DNA from: Dicaeum eximium
Taxonomy: Eukaryota > Chordata > Aves > Passeriformes > Dicaeidae
Length of the DNA stretch: 64,000 nucleotides
Assembly (NCBI GenBank): GCA_013396995.1
Contig: VWZP01002845.1
Coordinates: 8,914,443 to 8,978,442 of the forward strand
Reading direction: 5' to 3'
The position numbers and the translations under genes were made by a program. The notes under the pieces were generated by a model, which worked only from the letters and a program-made list of their open reading frames with translations, was not told the origin of the DNA and searched no databases. How positions within the stretch are numbered: position 1 is the first letter of the stretch; every line of letters begins with the position of its first letter. Below, one piece after another: positions 49,651 through 61,679 of the stretch.

Positions 49651-52600
49651 CTGTAATTTTGTGTCATTTGCATGACAAAAGTACTATCCAGCTTCTGAAG
49701 GATGTGTTTCTTACCAGCCTCTTCCCTTATCTGGTTCAAAACCCAGCTTGTAGCCTCTGGTGGTGGCTGTTTCTCCACTCTGTCCTACATGGACCAGAGG
49801 TTTTGCCACCACACTCAAAAAACTCTCCTCCCTCCTTGGGTTTCAGTTCTGGGGAGGTGCAAACCTGGCCTCAGCAAAGCACCTGCTGCCTCCTACATGG
49901 CCCATTGTTTGAGTCATTAACCATTAACCCTTTGATCTCCCACAGATGGTCAGCAGAATTACAGCTCTGAGTAGAAACACTGCAGATAGCATACAGCAAG
50001 TAAGTAGCATGGCACTGCAAGTAGGTTAAAATACTGTGTTATACTATCAAGTGAATTCCTAGAAGGCAATCAGGGGACCTGTCATAACCTGGCTGAGGTC
50101 ATCACTGAGTGATAAATGCAGAAAGACAGAAATATATCCCATGTACAGCTGTAAAATCTATAAGGAACTTTCTTCCATTTAATGTGCTCTGGCCTGAGCT
50201 CCAGCAATGCCCTGTTTACAGTGGGCAGACTGTGTGCACTGCACACTCAGCTTGGAAAGGTTCCCCTTGTCTTCCACGGGTGACATCCTTCATTCAAAGT
50301 GCACTAAGCTCACAATAATCTCCCCTTATTGTAGTGCCTGCTTCCTCGCATATTAAAATCCTCAACTGGTTCAGTTGGCAACGAGAGCACATCTTCCAGA
50401 TGACAATATCTGTAGTATAGACACAGCCTCGAGAATGCTGAAACCAACCCAAGTGCCAGAGCTGCTCTTTAAAATATTAAATACACAAATATTCTACAAA
50501 TAGTATTCTAGCTGTGAATAATAACCAAGTAGTGCCTGGCAAAGGCAGAAAATTTACACCCTCCCTTTCCATATGAGCTGTTTTGCTGTGACTTCCAGAT
50601 GCCAAATAAATTATTAATCAAATCTGAAAAATACTCTGAAGCCTTCCTTCCTGAGAGGGTGATGCTAGTCACCAGATGAATTTGGCATGCAAATAACTTT
50701 CCATGAAATAACTGATCAACATTTTCACCACCATTTTGTTGTGTTCACGGTTTTACTTGCCTAACTCAGAATATGTTGCAGGTGTGCACTAATTCCTCCT
50801 TTTTCAGTGGCACCACTGATGATGTACATTTGCCCTGTCATTGGCACGGTGACACACGTAGACACACTACAGTGCAGATGGCAGAACTGCACAGGGTGTT
50901 GGCAAGGCTTTAGAAATCACAGAGGAAAACCCCTGTGGATCTTTGAGTTTTCGGTTGGTTTTCTATTTGTTTGTAGTTGGGGTTTGGTTTGGTTTGTTTT
51001 TTTTTCTTTTTGGTGGGTTTGTTTTGTTTTGTTTCATTTGTGCTGTGATTAATGGCTGTGTCAGACATCACAAATGGAAGGATGCAGTTGTGAACACCCC
51101 TGAACTGACTTCAGGACAAAGTGATAGAGAAAAGGAGAAATTTCTGCTGTTTTTATGACTGAAAAAATCAAATGCTTTCCCTAGTGATTCTCTGCTGCTT
51201 TCTTTTAAAACACATTTAGAGTAATCCTTTAAGTGTCCAATTCTACCCTGAACATTTTATCCCAATAGAAATACCTCTCTGCCACCAGAATGCACAAAGG
51301 CAACCGACAAACAGATTCACACACAACATATCTTGAGAAGCATAATATTATTTCTTCACTCCTCTGCATGTCTCCAGCTCCCAGTATATCAGAATCATCT
51401 CTTGGCATCTGGCTTAGTGATAATAAATCAGACTCAGCTGCTATGATCCAGAGCCAGGAGGAATCTTTGGTACATACCTAGCTGCTAACCCATCCTCTAG
51501 TGTGTATGTATTCATAGTGTCTCATTTCCTAATGAATTGAGTCATTGGGAAGTCAGACAGATGCAATCCCAGCAAAGCAGTACCAATTAATTTTCTTTCT
51601 TTCCCCTTTCTCCAATCAGAGCATGGTATAGTGCCTCTGTCTTCAGTGTGACCATCACCTTGTTTTGTTAGATACTGTATGAAAACAAAAGGCTCTGTCT
51701 CAAACAAATAAATCACATATGAATTAGGAGGCAACACATGGTAGAATGAAATGGCAATATCAGGCTGTCAGAAAGGATTCTTGGTGTGCAGTTGCCTGCC
51801 CACTGTCAAGATCTCTGTGACAAAAGATACATTTTCCAATTTGTTCTTTACAGCACAAATATAAATAGTTGGTGATGATGAAGGAAACCCACAGACCCTG
51901 TAAAATAAATCACACTGAATAAGACCCTGCATAAAGAGCATAAGCTGGCAAAAGCTTGCTATATGTTTCTGATCCTTCTCTTCAAACAGAAAAATATCTT
52001 CCTAATTAATGACTGGTGGTACCAATATAATACAAGACTTTTATGTCTTCACCTCTTTTACGTCTTCACCTCGGTTCTGCCCAGAAGGCTGTGATGCACA
52101 GGAGTGTGTGTTCAAACCAACACAGACATTTTCAGTGAATGAAGACACCAAATCCATCTCCTGTACAAGCACATCTGCTGGTTTGATCATTACTCCCAGG
52201 AAGCAGCCAAGCAGTTAGAGCTGGTTCCTAGCAATGGAAGAAATATTAGAAACAAGGTGACATAAATCAGTAGAATACAAAGGAAAATGGAAAGTTTGGG
52301 TTTCTTTTTATCTTTCTTCTATTCTTTTCTTTCACACTCTTTATTTCAGGGAAGTGTGAAAGAGAAGGTTTCATCAGCCAAACAGAAGCTATCTCAGTTG
52401 CTTGCAAAGGTGCTGGGGGTCACAGCAGCTGGTGGGACATCCCCTTCATGGGAGCTGAACACAGGGAAGGCTCTTCATCCTGCACTGTTGTCTGCTGTAC
52501 ACTGCTTACTGTGGGCATATAATCATGTTCTGTATAATCCCCAATGACCTTTCAAGAGACACTGTCCTTCATCATAGAAGATATAAAGGACATCAATTTT

Positions 52601-54882
52601 TCTTGTGATCCAAAGCACAAAAACGTCATTCAAAATGGTTCATGGGACACCCATTTGTGAAATCAATGTAAGCATGCCATTCAAATTTTTGCTTGTTTAG
52701 GTGATTTGTCTATTTTACATGGTACAGAGGTATGATAAACAATGGCTTCTCTCTCTTGCAATATTATTTTCTGTTAACGATGTGTTCTAAGAGGTCTATA
52801 AATAGGCACATATGACACATAAATGTTCTTCCAGAAATAGACAGAGGGAGAGACTTCCTGAACAGAAACTTGGCATTTCAATTTCATGGAATACAATACT
52901 CAAGTTGATCCTTGAACCTGATTGAGAATGATAAAAGAAAAAAACAAAGGGCCAAATTCAACTTTTTAGACACCTCAAAGGCCATGGAAGGGATTCTCAA
53001 GACTTGATGTGAGCTTGAAGAGGCTCTAGTTATGCATTCACCTTGCTGACAAATAAGCAAGGTACAAGTTGCAAGGTGCAAGATTGGCATTTTGTTATGA
53101 TGACTTTAAAGTGGTGAATATTGTGTTGAACAGCAGCATAATAGTGAGAAAATACTTCTTGTAAATCCTCACACAAACAAAGAAGAGCAGTCTGCTAGGA
53201 GCTGCAAAGAAAATATATAGCAGCATTTTCCAGAACAGCTTGGAAGAATTTAACTACAAATGCAGTACACAGGGATGATTTTAGTAGGATGACTTAGGGG
53301 CTCTTAAACCTCAGTTACTACCTTCCCCTTGCCACTGGCACCTCCTCCATGTATGAGCTTCCTCTGGACAGGGCACATGGGCAGCCCTGCTCCCTTTCCC
53401 TGGCTCTCAGTGCACAAGATAAATGGGCTTTGACTCAATGGTGCAAATGGAAAAACTCTCATTTCAAGATGATTTTTGCCATGACGTTCCCCTTGAAGAG
53501 GCAATGAAATGGTATCTGTGATTGCCTCTCTGCTCTGATCATCCTGTTGTACTGAATTCCAGTAAGACATAGACGTGCACCCTTGGAAGTCTCCACATGC
53601 AAGTTCCACAAGGAAATGCAGTTCTGTGTGCTCCACAGACTTCCTTACTTGCCTACAGGTTTTAAGCAGAATTGATTCAGATCTGAACTGAAGGCTCTTC
53701 CTGTGCCCATTAATCACCTTTCCTCACGCAGTGTTTTTGCAGCTGCCGCTACGTACATTCCTTGGGCACCAATCCACCTTTTTGCACCTCCCAAAGTCAT
53801 GCCATGATCACCAGCACTGATTTTTCATCCTAGGTGGTAGGACAAATCTTCTAGGGCAGCTATAAGTGATAACTAACTAACATAATTATCCTGACACTTC
53901 ACTGCACTCTCAGTCAGTTGACTAGTGATTTGAATTCCAATGATACTTTAGTAATATTCAGATCAATCAACTTTCTGACCAAGATACCATTTCTATCTTG
54001 TCACAGAAAATAGAACCAGAAGAAGGCACAGTCCTTCTTCTGATCATCTCTTCTGATCCATGCAGAAGTCTCAGGATCAAGGCCTGAGTCCAAAAAGAAC
54101 TACACCATATCCTGTACAAACTTATCCCCTGTTTGCAGAGATGGATAACTTAACTTGCAAGCCTTGGGAAGCTGCTCCGATGTTACTCAGGAGAGAGGCT
54201 AAGATGCGATCATTTTGTGTGAAAAAATCCTTTTGAATTTGTAATTACTGTGTAATTTGAAATGTCTTTTAAAATAAGATAAAAGGGAAGCATTCATATG
54301 CATGGGGAGTAGTGTATAGAGAATGCAGGTTTCCTTTTATGTTCCTATTACTCTGTTTGATCCTCTTCAGTTTCTATAATTGCCTTCCATGTGATTATCT
54401 TCAGCACAATACATTTTCAAGTCAGTGCAGACTAAAATTGTATTGTAATACTGAGGCTGCTTTGTCTTCAGTATCCCTTTAATAAATTCATAGTCAGCAG
54501 CATTATTTGGTAAATAATATAAAACCATGACAGGTTTGCTTAAAGCAGGAAAAACCTCAGGGTGACTGAGGTGTAAGAAACATCTCTGAATGAGTAATTC
54601 AAATGGAGGAGGCATTTAAATAATCAACTTCCCCTTGATAGGATTTTCCTGCTGCAGTGGAAGAAAGGAAAAAGGGAAAGTGAACAATAATTAAAACTCT
54701 CTTTCTTGCCTGAGCTGTCTCTGTCTGGGCTTCAGTTATAATGGACTGCAGTTCAGGAAAGGAATGACACTCAGACTATCCTCATAGCTGAAGAAGATAT
54801 TTATAAGGGAAGAGGAGAAGGAGATAAAGGGGCCTAGGCTCTGGGGACAGGAAGATGGGGTGTGAGCTTTTATACCTGTACT
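49651..54882. other. No recognised gene or repeat
   Basis: AT-rich unique sequence. A GT-rich patch with TTTGGTTTGG and GTTTTGTTTTG words lies at 50,970-51,040. The segment 50,330-50,720 has features of a conserved regulatory element (see findings). The 137-codon open frame at 53304-53717 (minus) is unrecognised. Confidence 0.5.
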
Positions 54883-55765
54883 GATGATCTAGACTAGGAG
54901 ATCAAGTACACACCCAGTAAACTTGTAAATGACACCACTATTGTCAGGAGTGTTGATCTGCTGGAATGCAGGAAGGCCCTGCAGAGGGATCTGGACAGGC
55001 TGGATCAAAGGGCCAGGACCAATTGTATGAGGTTGAGCAAGGCCAAGTGCCAGGTCCTGCACTGAGGTCACAACAACCCCAGACAGTGCTGCAGGCTGGG
55101 GGCAGTGCCTGGAAAGCTGCCCAGCAGAAAAGGACCTGGGGGTGCTGGTAAACAGCAGCTGAACATGATCCAGTGTGTGCCCAGGTGGCCAAGAAGGCCA
55201 ATGGCATCCTGGCCTGGACCAGCAGTGGTGTGGCCAGCAGGAGCAGGGCAGTGACCGTGCCCCTGTACTCAGCACTGGTGAGGCCACAGCTCCAATGCTG
55301 TGCTCAGTTCTGGGCCCCTCACTGCAGGAAAGACATTGAGGGGCTGGAGCGTGTCCAGAGAAGGGAACGGAGCTGGGGAAGGGGCTGGAGCACAAGTGCT
55401 GTGAGGAGGGGCTGAGGGAGCTGGGGGTGCTCAGCCTGGAGAAAAGGAGGCTCAGGGGGGACCAGCCAGGTGTGGGTTGGTCTCTTCTCCCAGGTAACAA
55501 GTGACAGCAGAAGGGGAAACAGCCTCAGGTTGCACCAGGAGAGGTTTTGATTAGATGCTGGGGAAAAATTCTTAATTGAAAGGGTTGTGAGGCTTTGAAA
55601 CAGACTGCTCAAAGAAGCAGTGGTATCACCATCCCAGGAGATACTTAAGACAGGTAGATGTGGCACTTGGGGTCATGGCTTTGTGGTGGACGTGGCAGTC
55701 CTGGGTTAATGGTTGGACTCAATAATTTTGAAGGTCTTTTTCAACCTAAACAATTCCGTGACTCT
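54883..55765 (+). mobile_element. 5'-truncated CR1 LINE
   Basis: It starts at GATGATCTAGAC (the NDLD segment before motif C). Where intact elements have FADDTKLGG, this copy reads LVNDTTIV, so the catalytic motif is destroyed. After that it reads SVDLLEC, KALQRDLDRLD, then frameshifts into ANGILAWT, VPLYSALVRPQLQCC and RLRELGVLSLEK-like segments, with a deletion near 55,460. It ends in a tail AACCTAAACAATTCCGTGAC. It is the same subfamily as the copies at 15.0 and 43.9 kb by near-identity of the ALVRPQLQCC region. Confidence 0.94.
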
Positions 55766-57149
55766 CTGGCACCGCAGTACCTTCACCACCTTTGAGGCAC
55801 CCATGCCAACTATGCTGCCCAGCATCTGCTGTGCTGCTTCCAAACTACCCATAGATAATTAATGTTTTCCAGGAACAGGACTGGGATAAGGGCTGAAGAT
55901 CTTTCAGAAAGGACAGTCAAATAGGTGGAAATAAAAAGGGAGGGAAAGGTAGGTAGATGTCTCAGCTGCAGTGTGAACATGCTTCACAAAACTTACCCAG
56001 TGCAGCTGATAATCAAAGGCAGCAGCAGCCATCTCCAGTGACAATGCACATGGGATTTAGTCACACATCTGCTGCAGGAGCCCACATGCATCACACTGTG
56101 CTCACTTATGCAAATAGGAGAGAGCCATCCCCTTCAAACACAAAGTGTGTCAAGCTGTATGACACCATCCAAAAACAGGGTAAGCTCAAAAACTGTCTTT
56201 TGAGTTGTCTTCTGCTGGACTGGAAACTAGGGGAAGAGCAGTCAGCTGCAAAGCAAACACCTTTTGGTGCAGAGACCTACAGAAAGGCCATTCCATGACC
56301 CATTTATACAAATCCAGCCATATGGCAATATTCAGCATTTTCTACTAACACTGTTAATTGAGAATTGGCCATTCACTGGGTACCACTAAAAAAAAAAAAA
56401 AATCTTCATCTCTTATTAATGACAAACTGACGACTATTTATATCTTCAGCTTACTGTTGCTGTGTAATTCAGTTTCACTCTAATCCTTTGCATTTGGGAA
56501 TTTGCTTAAAAAATAATGAAAAAAAAAAGTATAATAAGGCACATGGTGGAGAATAAGACTAAGAAAACATGCTAGAAAGTACTGATGAGAAATGCAGACT
56601 GGGTGTCTTTGCAGTCAAATGCCTAGCAGTATTATGACTGAATGGTAATCCTGGCTCTTGAACACTGCATTTTCAGCAGTCATTACAGGAAAGCAAACAC
56701 ATGCACACAAACATACATAACATAAACACACACACACACTACAAAAATACCCTCTGAAAATCAGCCTGGTCTGAAGGAATGGAAGTTAAAAGCCCTCCCT
56801 TTAAGAGTCCAATACAAGACAAAATGCAGGAACTGACTGAGCTTGCCAAATCTTGATGATGCTTTTCTGGCCCTGTGTCTCTGGTCTCTGACTGTGACAG
56901 AATAATTTTTCAGGAGCATTTCCAATTTCTTCCATAACTTCAAAGAGGGTGTTCTGTGCAAAAATGAAGGGAATTCTACCTTGTTTTCTGTGAAATCTGG
57001 AAGACTGTAAATCTGGAAAGGGAAAGTATTTTTGGATGGCTTCCAGAGGTGTGACATACTTAGCTCAGTCCTGCCCAGGAGACCTTTATATGGTCATTAC
57101 TGAATTCTTCCCCAAAAAGGAAATGAAGAAACAGGCCCAGGATCTAAAG
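55766..57149. other. No recognised gene; (CA)n at 56726-56739
   Basis: Unique sequence with a short poly-A near 56,388-56,402 and a CA dinucleotide run. No exon recognised. The 113-codon open frame at 55957-56298 (plus) is unrecognised. Confidence 0.5.
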
Positions 57150-57325
57150 ACATGGAAAGGATGGCACAACATGACTGTGGACAAAAAGGGCCTGGTCAGG
57201 TTGGAAAAAGCAGAGAGGCAAGGTAGGTCTCCATGCCAGGGAGGAGGGGTGGCAGAAAAGAAGGAGACAAAGAAGCCTGGTGGATGAAGGGAAGGCAATG
57301 GATGTAGTTTTTCTGGATTTTAGTA

Positions 57326-57607
57326 CAGCTTCTGATACTGTCCCCCACAGCACCCTTCTGGACAAGCTGTCCAGCTGTGGGATGAGTGGGTTCATGGAGT
57401 GCTGGGTGAAGAACTGGCTGAAGGGCAGAGCTCAGAGTGTTCCAGTGAATGGGGCTACATCTGGCTCAGCTTCTGATACTGTCCCCCACAGCACCCTTCT
57501 GGACAAGCTGTCCAGCTGTGGGATGAGTGGGTTCATGGAGTGCTGGGTGAAGAACTGGCTGAAGGGCAGAGCTCAGAGTGTTCCAGTGAATGGGGCTACA
57601 TCTGGCT
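57326..57607 (+). repeat. Perfect 141-bp tandem duplication within CR1 ORF2
   Basis: Two adjacent copies (57326-57466 and 57467-57607) appear identical by eye. The unit is 47 codons long, so the reverse-transcriptase frame continues through both copies. Each contains SASDTVPHSTLLDKLSSCGM or its equivalent and ends NGATSG. No N marks the junction. Confidence 0.95.
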
Positions 57608-58020
57608 GGCCTCTGGCCACTAGCTTTGCTCCTTCAGGGCTCAATTCTAGAGTGAGCTCTGTTCAGAATATTTGTTAATGATCTGGATGCAGGAGGTGAA
57701 TACACCATTAGCAAGTTTGCTGATAATACCAAACTGGGAGGTGCTGCTGACTCTCTCAGGGGACAGGAGGCCCTGCAGAGGGATCTAGATAGATTGGAGC
57801 ATTGGGTTATGATTAATGGGATGAAATTTAACAAGTCCAAATGCTGGTTCCTTCACTTAGGACAGAGTAGTGCCAGACACGTATAAACTGGGAGAGGAGT
57901 GGCAGGAGAGCCCTTAGGAGAGGGGCCTGGGGGTGCTGGTGGGCAGCAGCTCAGTGTGAGCCAGCAGTGAGTCCTGGCAGCCAGGAGGGCAAAACCCACC
58001 CTGGGATGCATCAGGCACAG

Positions 58021-58510
58021 CATGTCCAGCCAGGCAGAAGATGGGATTGTCCCCCTGTGCCCAGCACATCCAGCCAGGCAGAAGATGGGATTGTCCCCCT
58101 GTGCCCAGCACATCCAGCCAGGCAGAAGATGGGATTGTCCCCCTGTGCCCAGCATGTCCAGCCAGGCAGAAGATGGGATTGTCCCCCTGTGCCCAGCATG
58201 TCCAGCCAGGCAGAAGATGGGATTGTCCCCCTGTGCCCAGCACATCCAGCCAGGCAGAAGATGGGATTGTCCCCCTGTGCCCAGCACATCCAGCCAGGCA
58301 GAAGATGGGATTGTCCCCCTGTGCCCAGCATGTCCAGCCAGGCAGAAGATGGGATTGTCCCCCTGTGCCCAGCATGTCCAGCCAGGCAGAAGATGGGATT
58401 GTCCCCCTGTGCCCAGCACATCCAGCCAGGCAGAAGATGGGATTGTCCCCCTGTGCCCAGCACATCCAGCCAGGCAGAAGATGGGATTGTCCCCCTGTGC
58501 CCAGCATGTC
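58021..58510 (+). repeat. 44-bp minisatellite, 11.1 units, with higher-order pattern
   Basis: Units of 44 bp begin CATGTC (type T) or CACATC (type A) and are otherwise apparently identical: CAGCCAGGCAGAAGATGGGA, then TTGTCCCCCTGTGCCCAG. Unit starts are 58021, 58065, 58109, 58153, 58197, 58241, 58285, 58329, 58373, 58417, 58461 and 58505 (partial). Types run T A A T T A A T T A A T, a strict four-unit (176-bp) period. The unit matches the CR1 ORF2 stretch corresponding to SMASQAREGIVPLCSA, so the satellite arose from the host element. The right end is cut by an N. Because 44 is not a multiple of three and the unit has no stop, all six frames stay open. Confidence 0.97.
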
Positions 58511-58511
58511 N
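58511..58511. other. Single-N junction at the end of the minisatellite
   Basis: One N separates the last partial 44-bp unit from CR1 sequence about 300 bp further along the element. Array length and the missing CR1 segment are therefore unresolved. Confidence 0.9.
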
Positions 58512-61500
58512 TGGCAGGGTGTGTGGGAATGGTTCAAAGGTGCAGCAGGAGAGCTTCATACTAAACATTAGGAAGTATGTCTTTACCAAGTGGGTGGTCA
58601 AACACTGGAACAGGCTTCCTGGAGAGGTGGTGAATGCTCCAAACCTGTCAGTGTTTAAGAGGCATTTAGACAATGCCCTTAACAACATGCTTTTGGTCAG
58701 CCCTCAAGTGGTCAGGCAGTTGGACTGGGTGATCACTGTAGGTCCTTCCAGCTGAAGGAACTGTTCTGGTGGGGTGACAGTGTGGGATGCTGTAGTGGGA
58801 TGCATGTAGTGTGGTGGGGATGCACACCTTCAGTGCCTGTGTCTGAGCTCAGGGTAGGTCTTTGTCGCTGGTGTGGGCTTGGACAGCACCCACTTTTCAC
58901 AGGAGGGATGTGAGAGTAGAGGAATCCCCATTTCTAGGAGAGGGGTAGAGTCCTGGTGGCCCATGTGACCTATGAGGAGGTGGTGTGCACAAAGCTGTGC
59001 ACGCTGTGGGATTAGAGCTTTGGGGGATTAGATATAAAGTCTATTTTGAATTTTGTAGGTGGTTATTAATATTTCATAGCCACCTAGTGCTGTGGTTTCT
59101 CTGTCATATTACTGATATTGATCCTGCATGTGCAGTTCACTGATTGCCAGTTAATTATACGTCATTAAAAATAATCTCAAAAATTGCTTTGATCCTGATT
59201 TGCTTAAAACCCCTTGAGCTAAGCAGTTTTTCCCCTGTGACAGAGGACATAGTAGCTCTTACAGGAAAACAAAGAGTACAGGCTGCCATGGTGCTGCCTC
59301 AGCTCTCTCACAGGACCAGGCAGGAGCAGAAAAGCTGAGCTTCTTGAGCCACAGGCAATCATCAAGCAGCATGAAGGCAGGTCCCAGGCTGGAGGGATGT
59401 TTCACAACTTGGGGTGAGGCTGCCAGAGGGAGAGAGCCATCAAATCTTGCCAAGGATGGATGGAGTCAACACATGCCTGCATCCTCTCCCAGGAGCTTCT
59501 TTGGGGAACGCCCTGGAGGACCATGGTCTGGACCTTGCAGGTCTTGCATGCAGAAATTTATGTCTCAAACCCATAGCCTACACCAGTCTCAATTTGTACT
59601 ACAGCAGCATAGACATGCTGGGGGAAATGTTTCTTTCACTCTGTGCCCTGTGCTGAGCTTTACAAGACAAATATTGACCTTTGCAGCCCCACTGGTTCAT
59701 ATGGGCTCTGCTCTTCCTTCTGTGATGGAAGATGTGATCCAGAAGATGCTTTGCATTCACACCCATGATCAGATGTGCTCCATTCAAGTCAGCCAGGGGT
59801 TTTTGATCTCCTCATTGGACCCATATGCAGCCCTCTAGTCCACTTTGCAACCATGGTGAGCCCAATTCCTTTTCATGAAGGAAGAGGCACCCATGAGGTG
59901 CTCAAACTGGCTTCATAGTAGGTTTTAGTCAGAGCATGAAGTAAACCAGAGCATGCCAAGGCAAAAAGATAAATGCTATTCCAGGGGTTGTGCTTACAGC
60001 CTGCTTTGCAGACATTCATCACTGAAGGCATTGCCAGACAAGTTGTCTCCGTTTTTGGCTGAGATTAGTGAATGTGATGAGCAATTCTGTCCATGCTGTG
60101 CCTGAAAGATGCATTTCACCAAACTCTGCCCTGTGCGGACAGGACACACCTGAAGAGTTCACTGGTGAGCTGACAAGGTTCATCCTCTGCACCTACTACA
60201 AGCAGCTGCAGGGATCACCATGAAGTGAGCAGTCATTTAAAAAGGAGGTAAGAGACATGGTTTTCCCTTCTTCCTGTAGGTTCCTGAGTCCTCAGGCTGG
60301 GAGCATTATACCTATAAATGGTATCTATTAAGATAATTTTATAAGCTTGAGGCTTTCCTTGCTGTCTTTCCTTACTTTTGACCCATGAAAGGGAGCAGAA
60401 CTTGGTGTGGCTGTCTGTATGTCACCTTGTACAAGATGCTGTGAAGAAGCATCTACCCAAATCTCCTGACACCTAGATGAAGAGGAGGAGCACTGCTGGG
60501 ACCTGACTACAGAGCTGCCCTGTGGCAGGTTGGTACTGCTAGTTTCAGGTCAGGGCCCTCTTGACCAGACCCCATACCCTACCCCAGAAATTGCACGTGG
60601 CTCTCAGGTCTTTTCCCACCCTCCAGCAGGTACACACAGGGCATACACTGTCACAATTATTTCCTGGTTGCAAACATGTGAAGGCCATAGACACTTCCAC
60701 AAGGGGCTGCAGAGTGCAGCCTTCTAGATCTTCCTTCATCAGGCAGGATGAAGAATTCAGCTTTAATGTCAATAACTGCAAATAGTCCAAATTTTAAGCC
60801 TTGAGCTCATAAAATTATCTTAATAAATACCGTTTATAAGAGAGTACAGCCTTCAGTGCTGCCACAACAAATTTTTAAAAGCACTGCCCCTCTCCTGCAT
60901 GACACCTTCAGAGAAACAACAAGAGCACAGTTTAGCTGCAGACACCAAGAAGAAGCTGCTGCTGCCACTCCATCCCTGGAGAGTGACAAGAAGGGTCACC
61001 TCAGACACAATCTACCTCTGGAGAAAGTGTATTTGTTTAAATATTCAGGATGTGATTCAGTTGTCTATGCCTATCTAGTGTCATTTTGAACTTTTGTGCA
61101 GAAATATCTTTCTGAGTCCCACACATAAAATTAAATGAAGGAGCCATGCATACTGTATGTTGGATGTTCACCATTCATGCACCTGGGTCATACAGGACAG
61201 TTGCAGCATCTCCAGCTTGGGTCAACACCTGCATCTGCACCTGTTCCTCCTTATGGGCAGTCATCTGAAAATCCCTGGGGAAAGGGAGGAGGCATGAGGG
61301 GGAAGAGAGATAATAATAGCTGAATAATCTATTCAATGAGATTCATGGAATTTGGGGACTAATAAATTCTATGAATAATATTTTCATTATTTTCCCAACT
61401 CCAGTGCTAACAGAAGTTATGAATAGTGATTGAAGCAAACCCTTGAATTATGTGACAATGCTATTGAACTTTGGAAGCATATATTACCTGAAGTGAGGGG

Positions 61501-61679
61501 ACTCTAGTTCTGCCCGTCATCAGCTTGATGTAGATGTTCTTGAAAATGGTGAAATATGTATTTGACACTTTGGCCTTTCCTCACAGAAAGTCTGTGCTCA
61601 GATTACCTGACAGGAAGAATGAATCAATAACTCACATGTTGTTTCTCCCAGAAAATTGTTAGCAATTGCTTTCTTTCAG

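Larger units (their letters stand above)
57150..58768 (+). mobile_element. CR1 LINE, rearranged by two tandem expansions
   Basis: The plus strand enters the ORF2 reverse transcriptase near 57,280 with the motif-A region reading VVFLDFSTASDTV, with Asp kept. The region is followed by LLDKLSSCGM and WVKNWLKGRAQSV, all of which then occur a second time through a 141-bp tandem duplication. Next come FADN at 57716-57727 (the second catalytic Asp of FADD is Asn), KLGGAADSLRGQEALQRDL, a frameshifted GVLVGSSS-type region, the 44-bp minisatellite, a single N, and the C-terminus VKHWNRLPGEV...FKRHLD with a tail GGTCCTTCCAGCTGAAGG. The segment normally lying between the LVRPHLE and SLEKRR regions is missing at the N. 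It is a different subfamily from the copies at 15, 44 and 55 kb. The 5' limit is uncertain. Confidence 0.9.

Noticed and set aside
53304..53717. 137-codon minus-strand open frame
   Set aside because: No similarity recognised and no supporting signals.
54889..55500. 203-codon minus-strand frame
   Set aside because: Antisense of a plus-strand CR1 copy. The same antisense peptide appears opposite the other CR1 copies.
57853..58755. Long open frames (176 to 262 codons) in all frames on both strands
   Set aside because: They are produced by the stop-free 44-bp repeat and flanking CR1 sequence, not by a gene.
59344..59838. 164-codon plus-strand open frame
   Set aside because: No recognised family, no splice or promoter context, and an overlapping second open frame in the same region.
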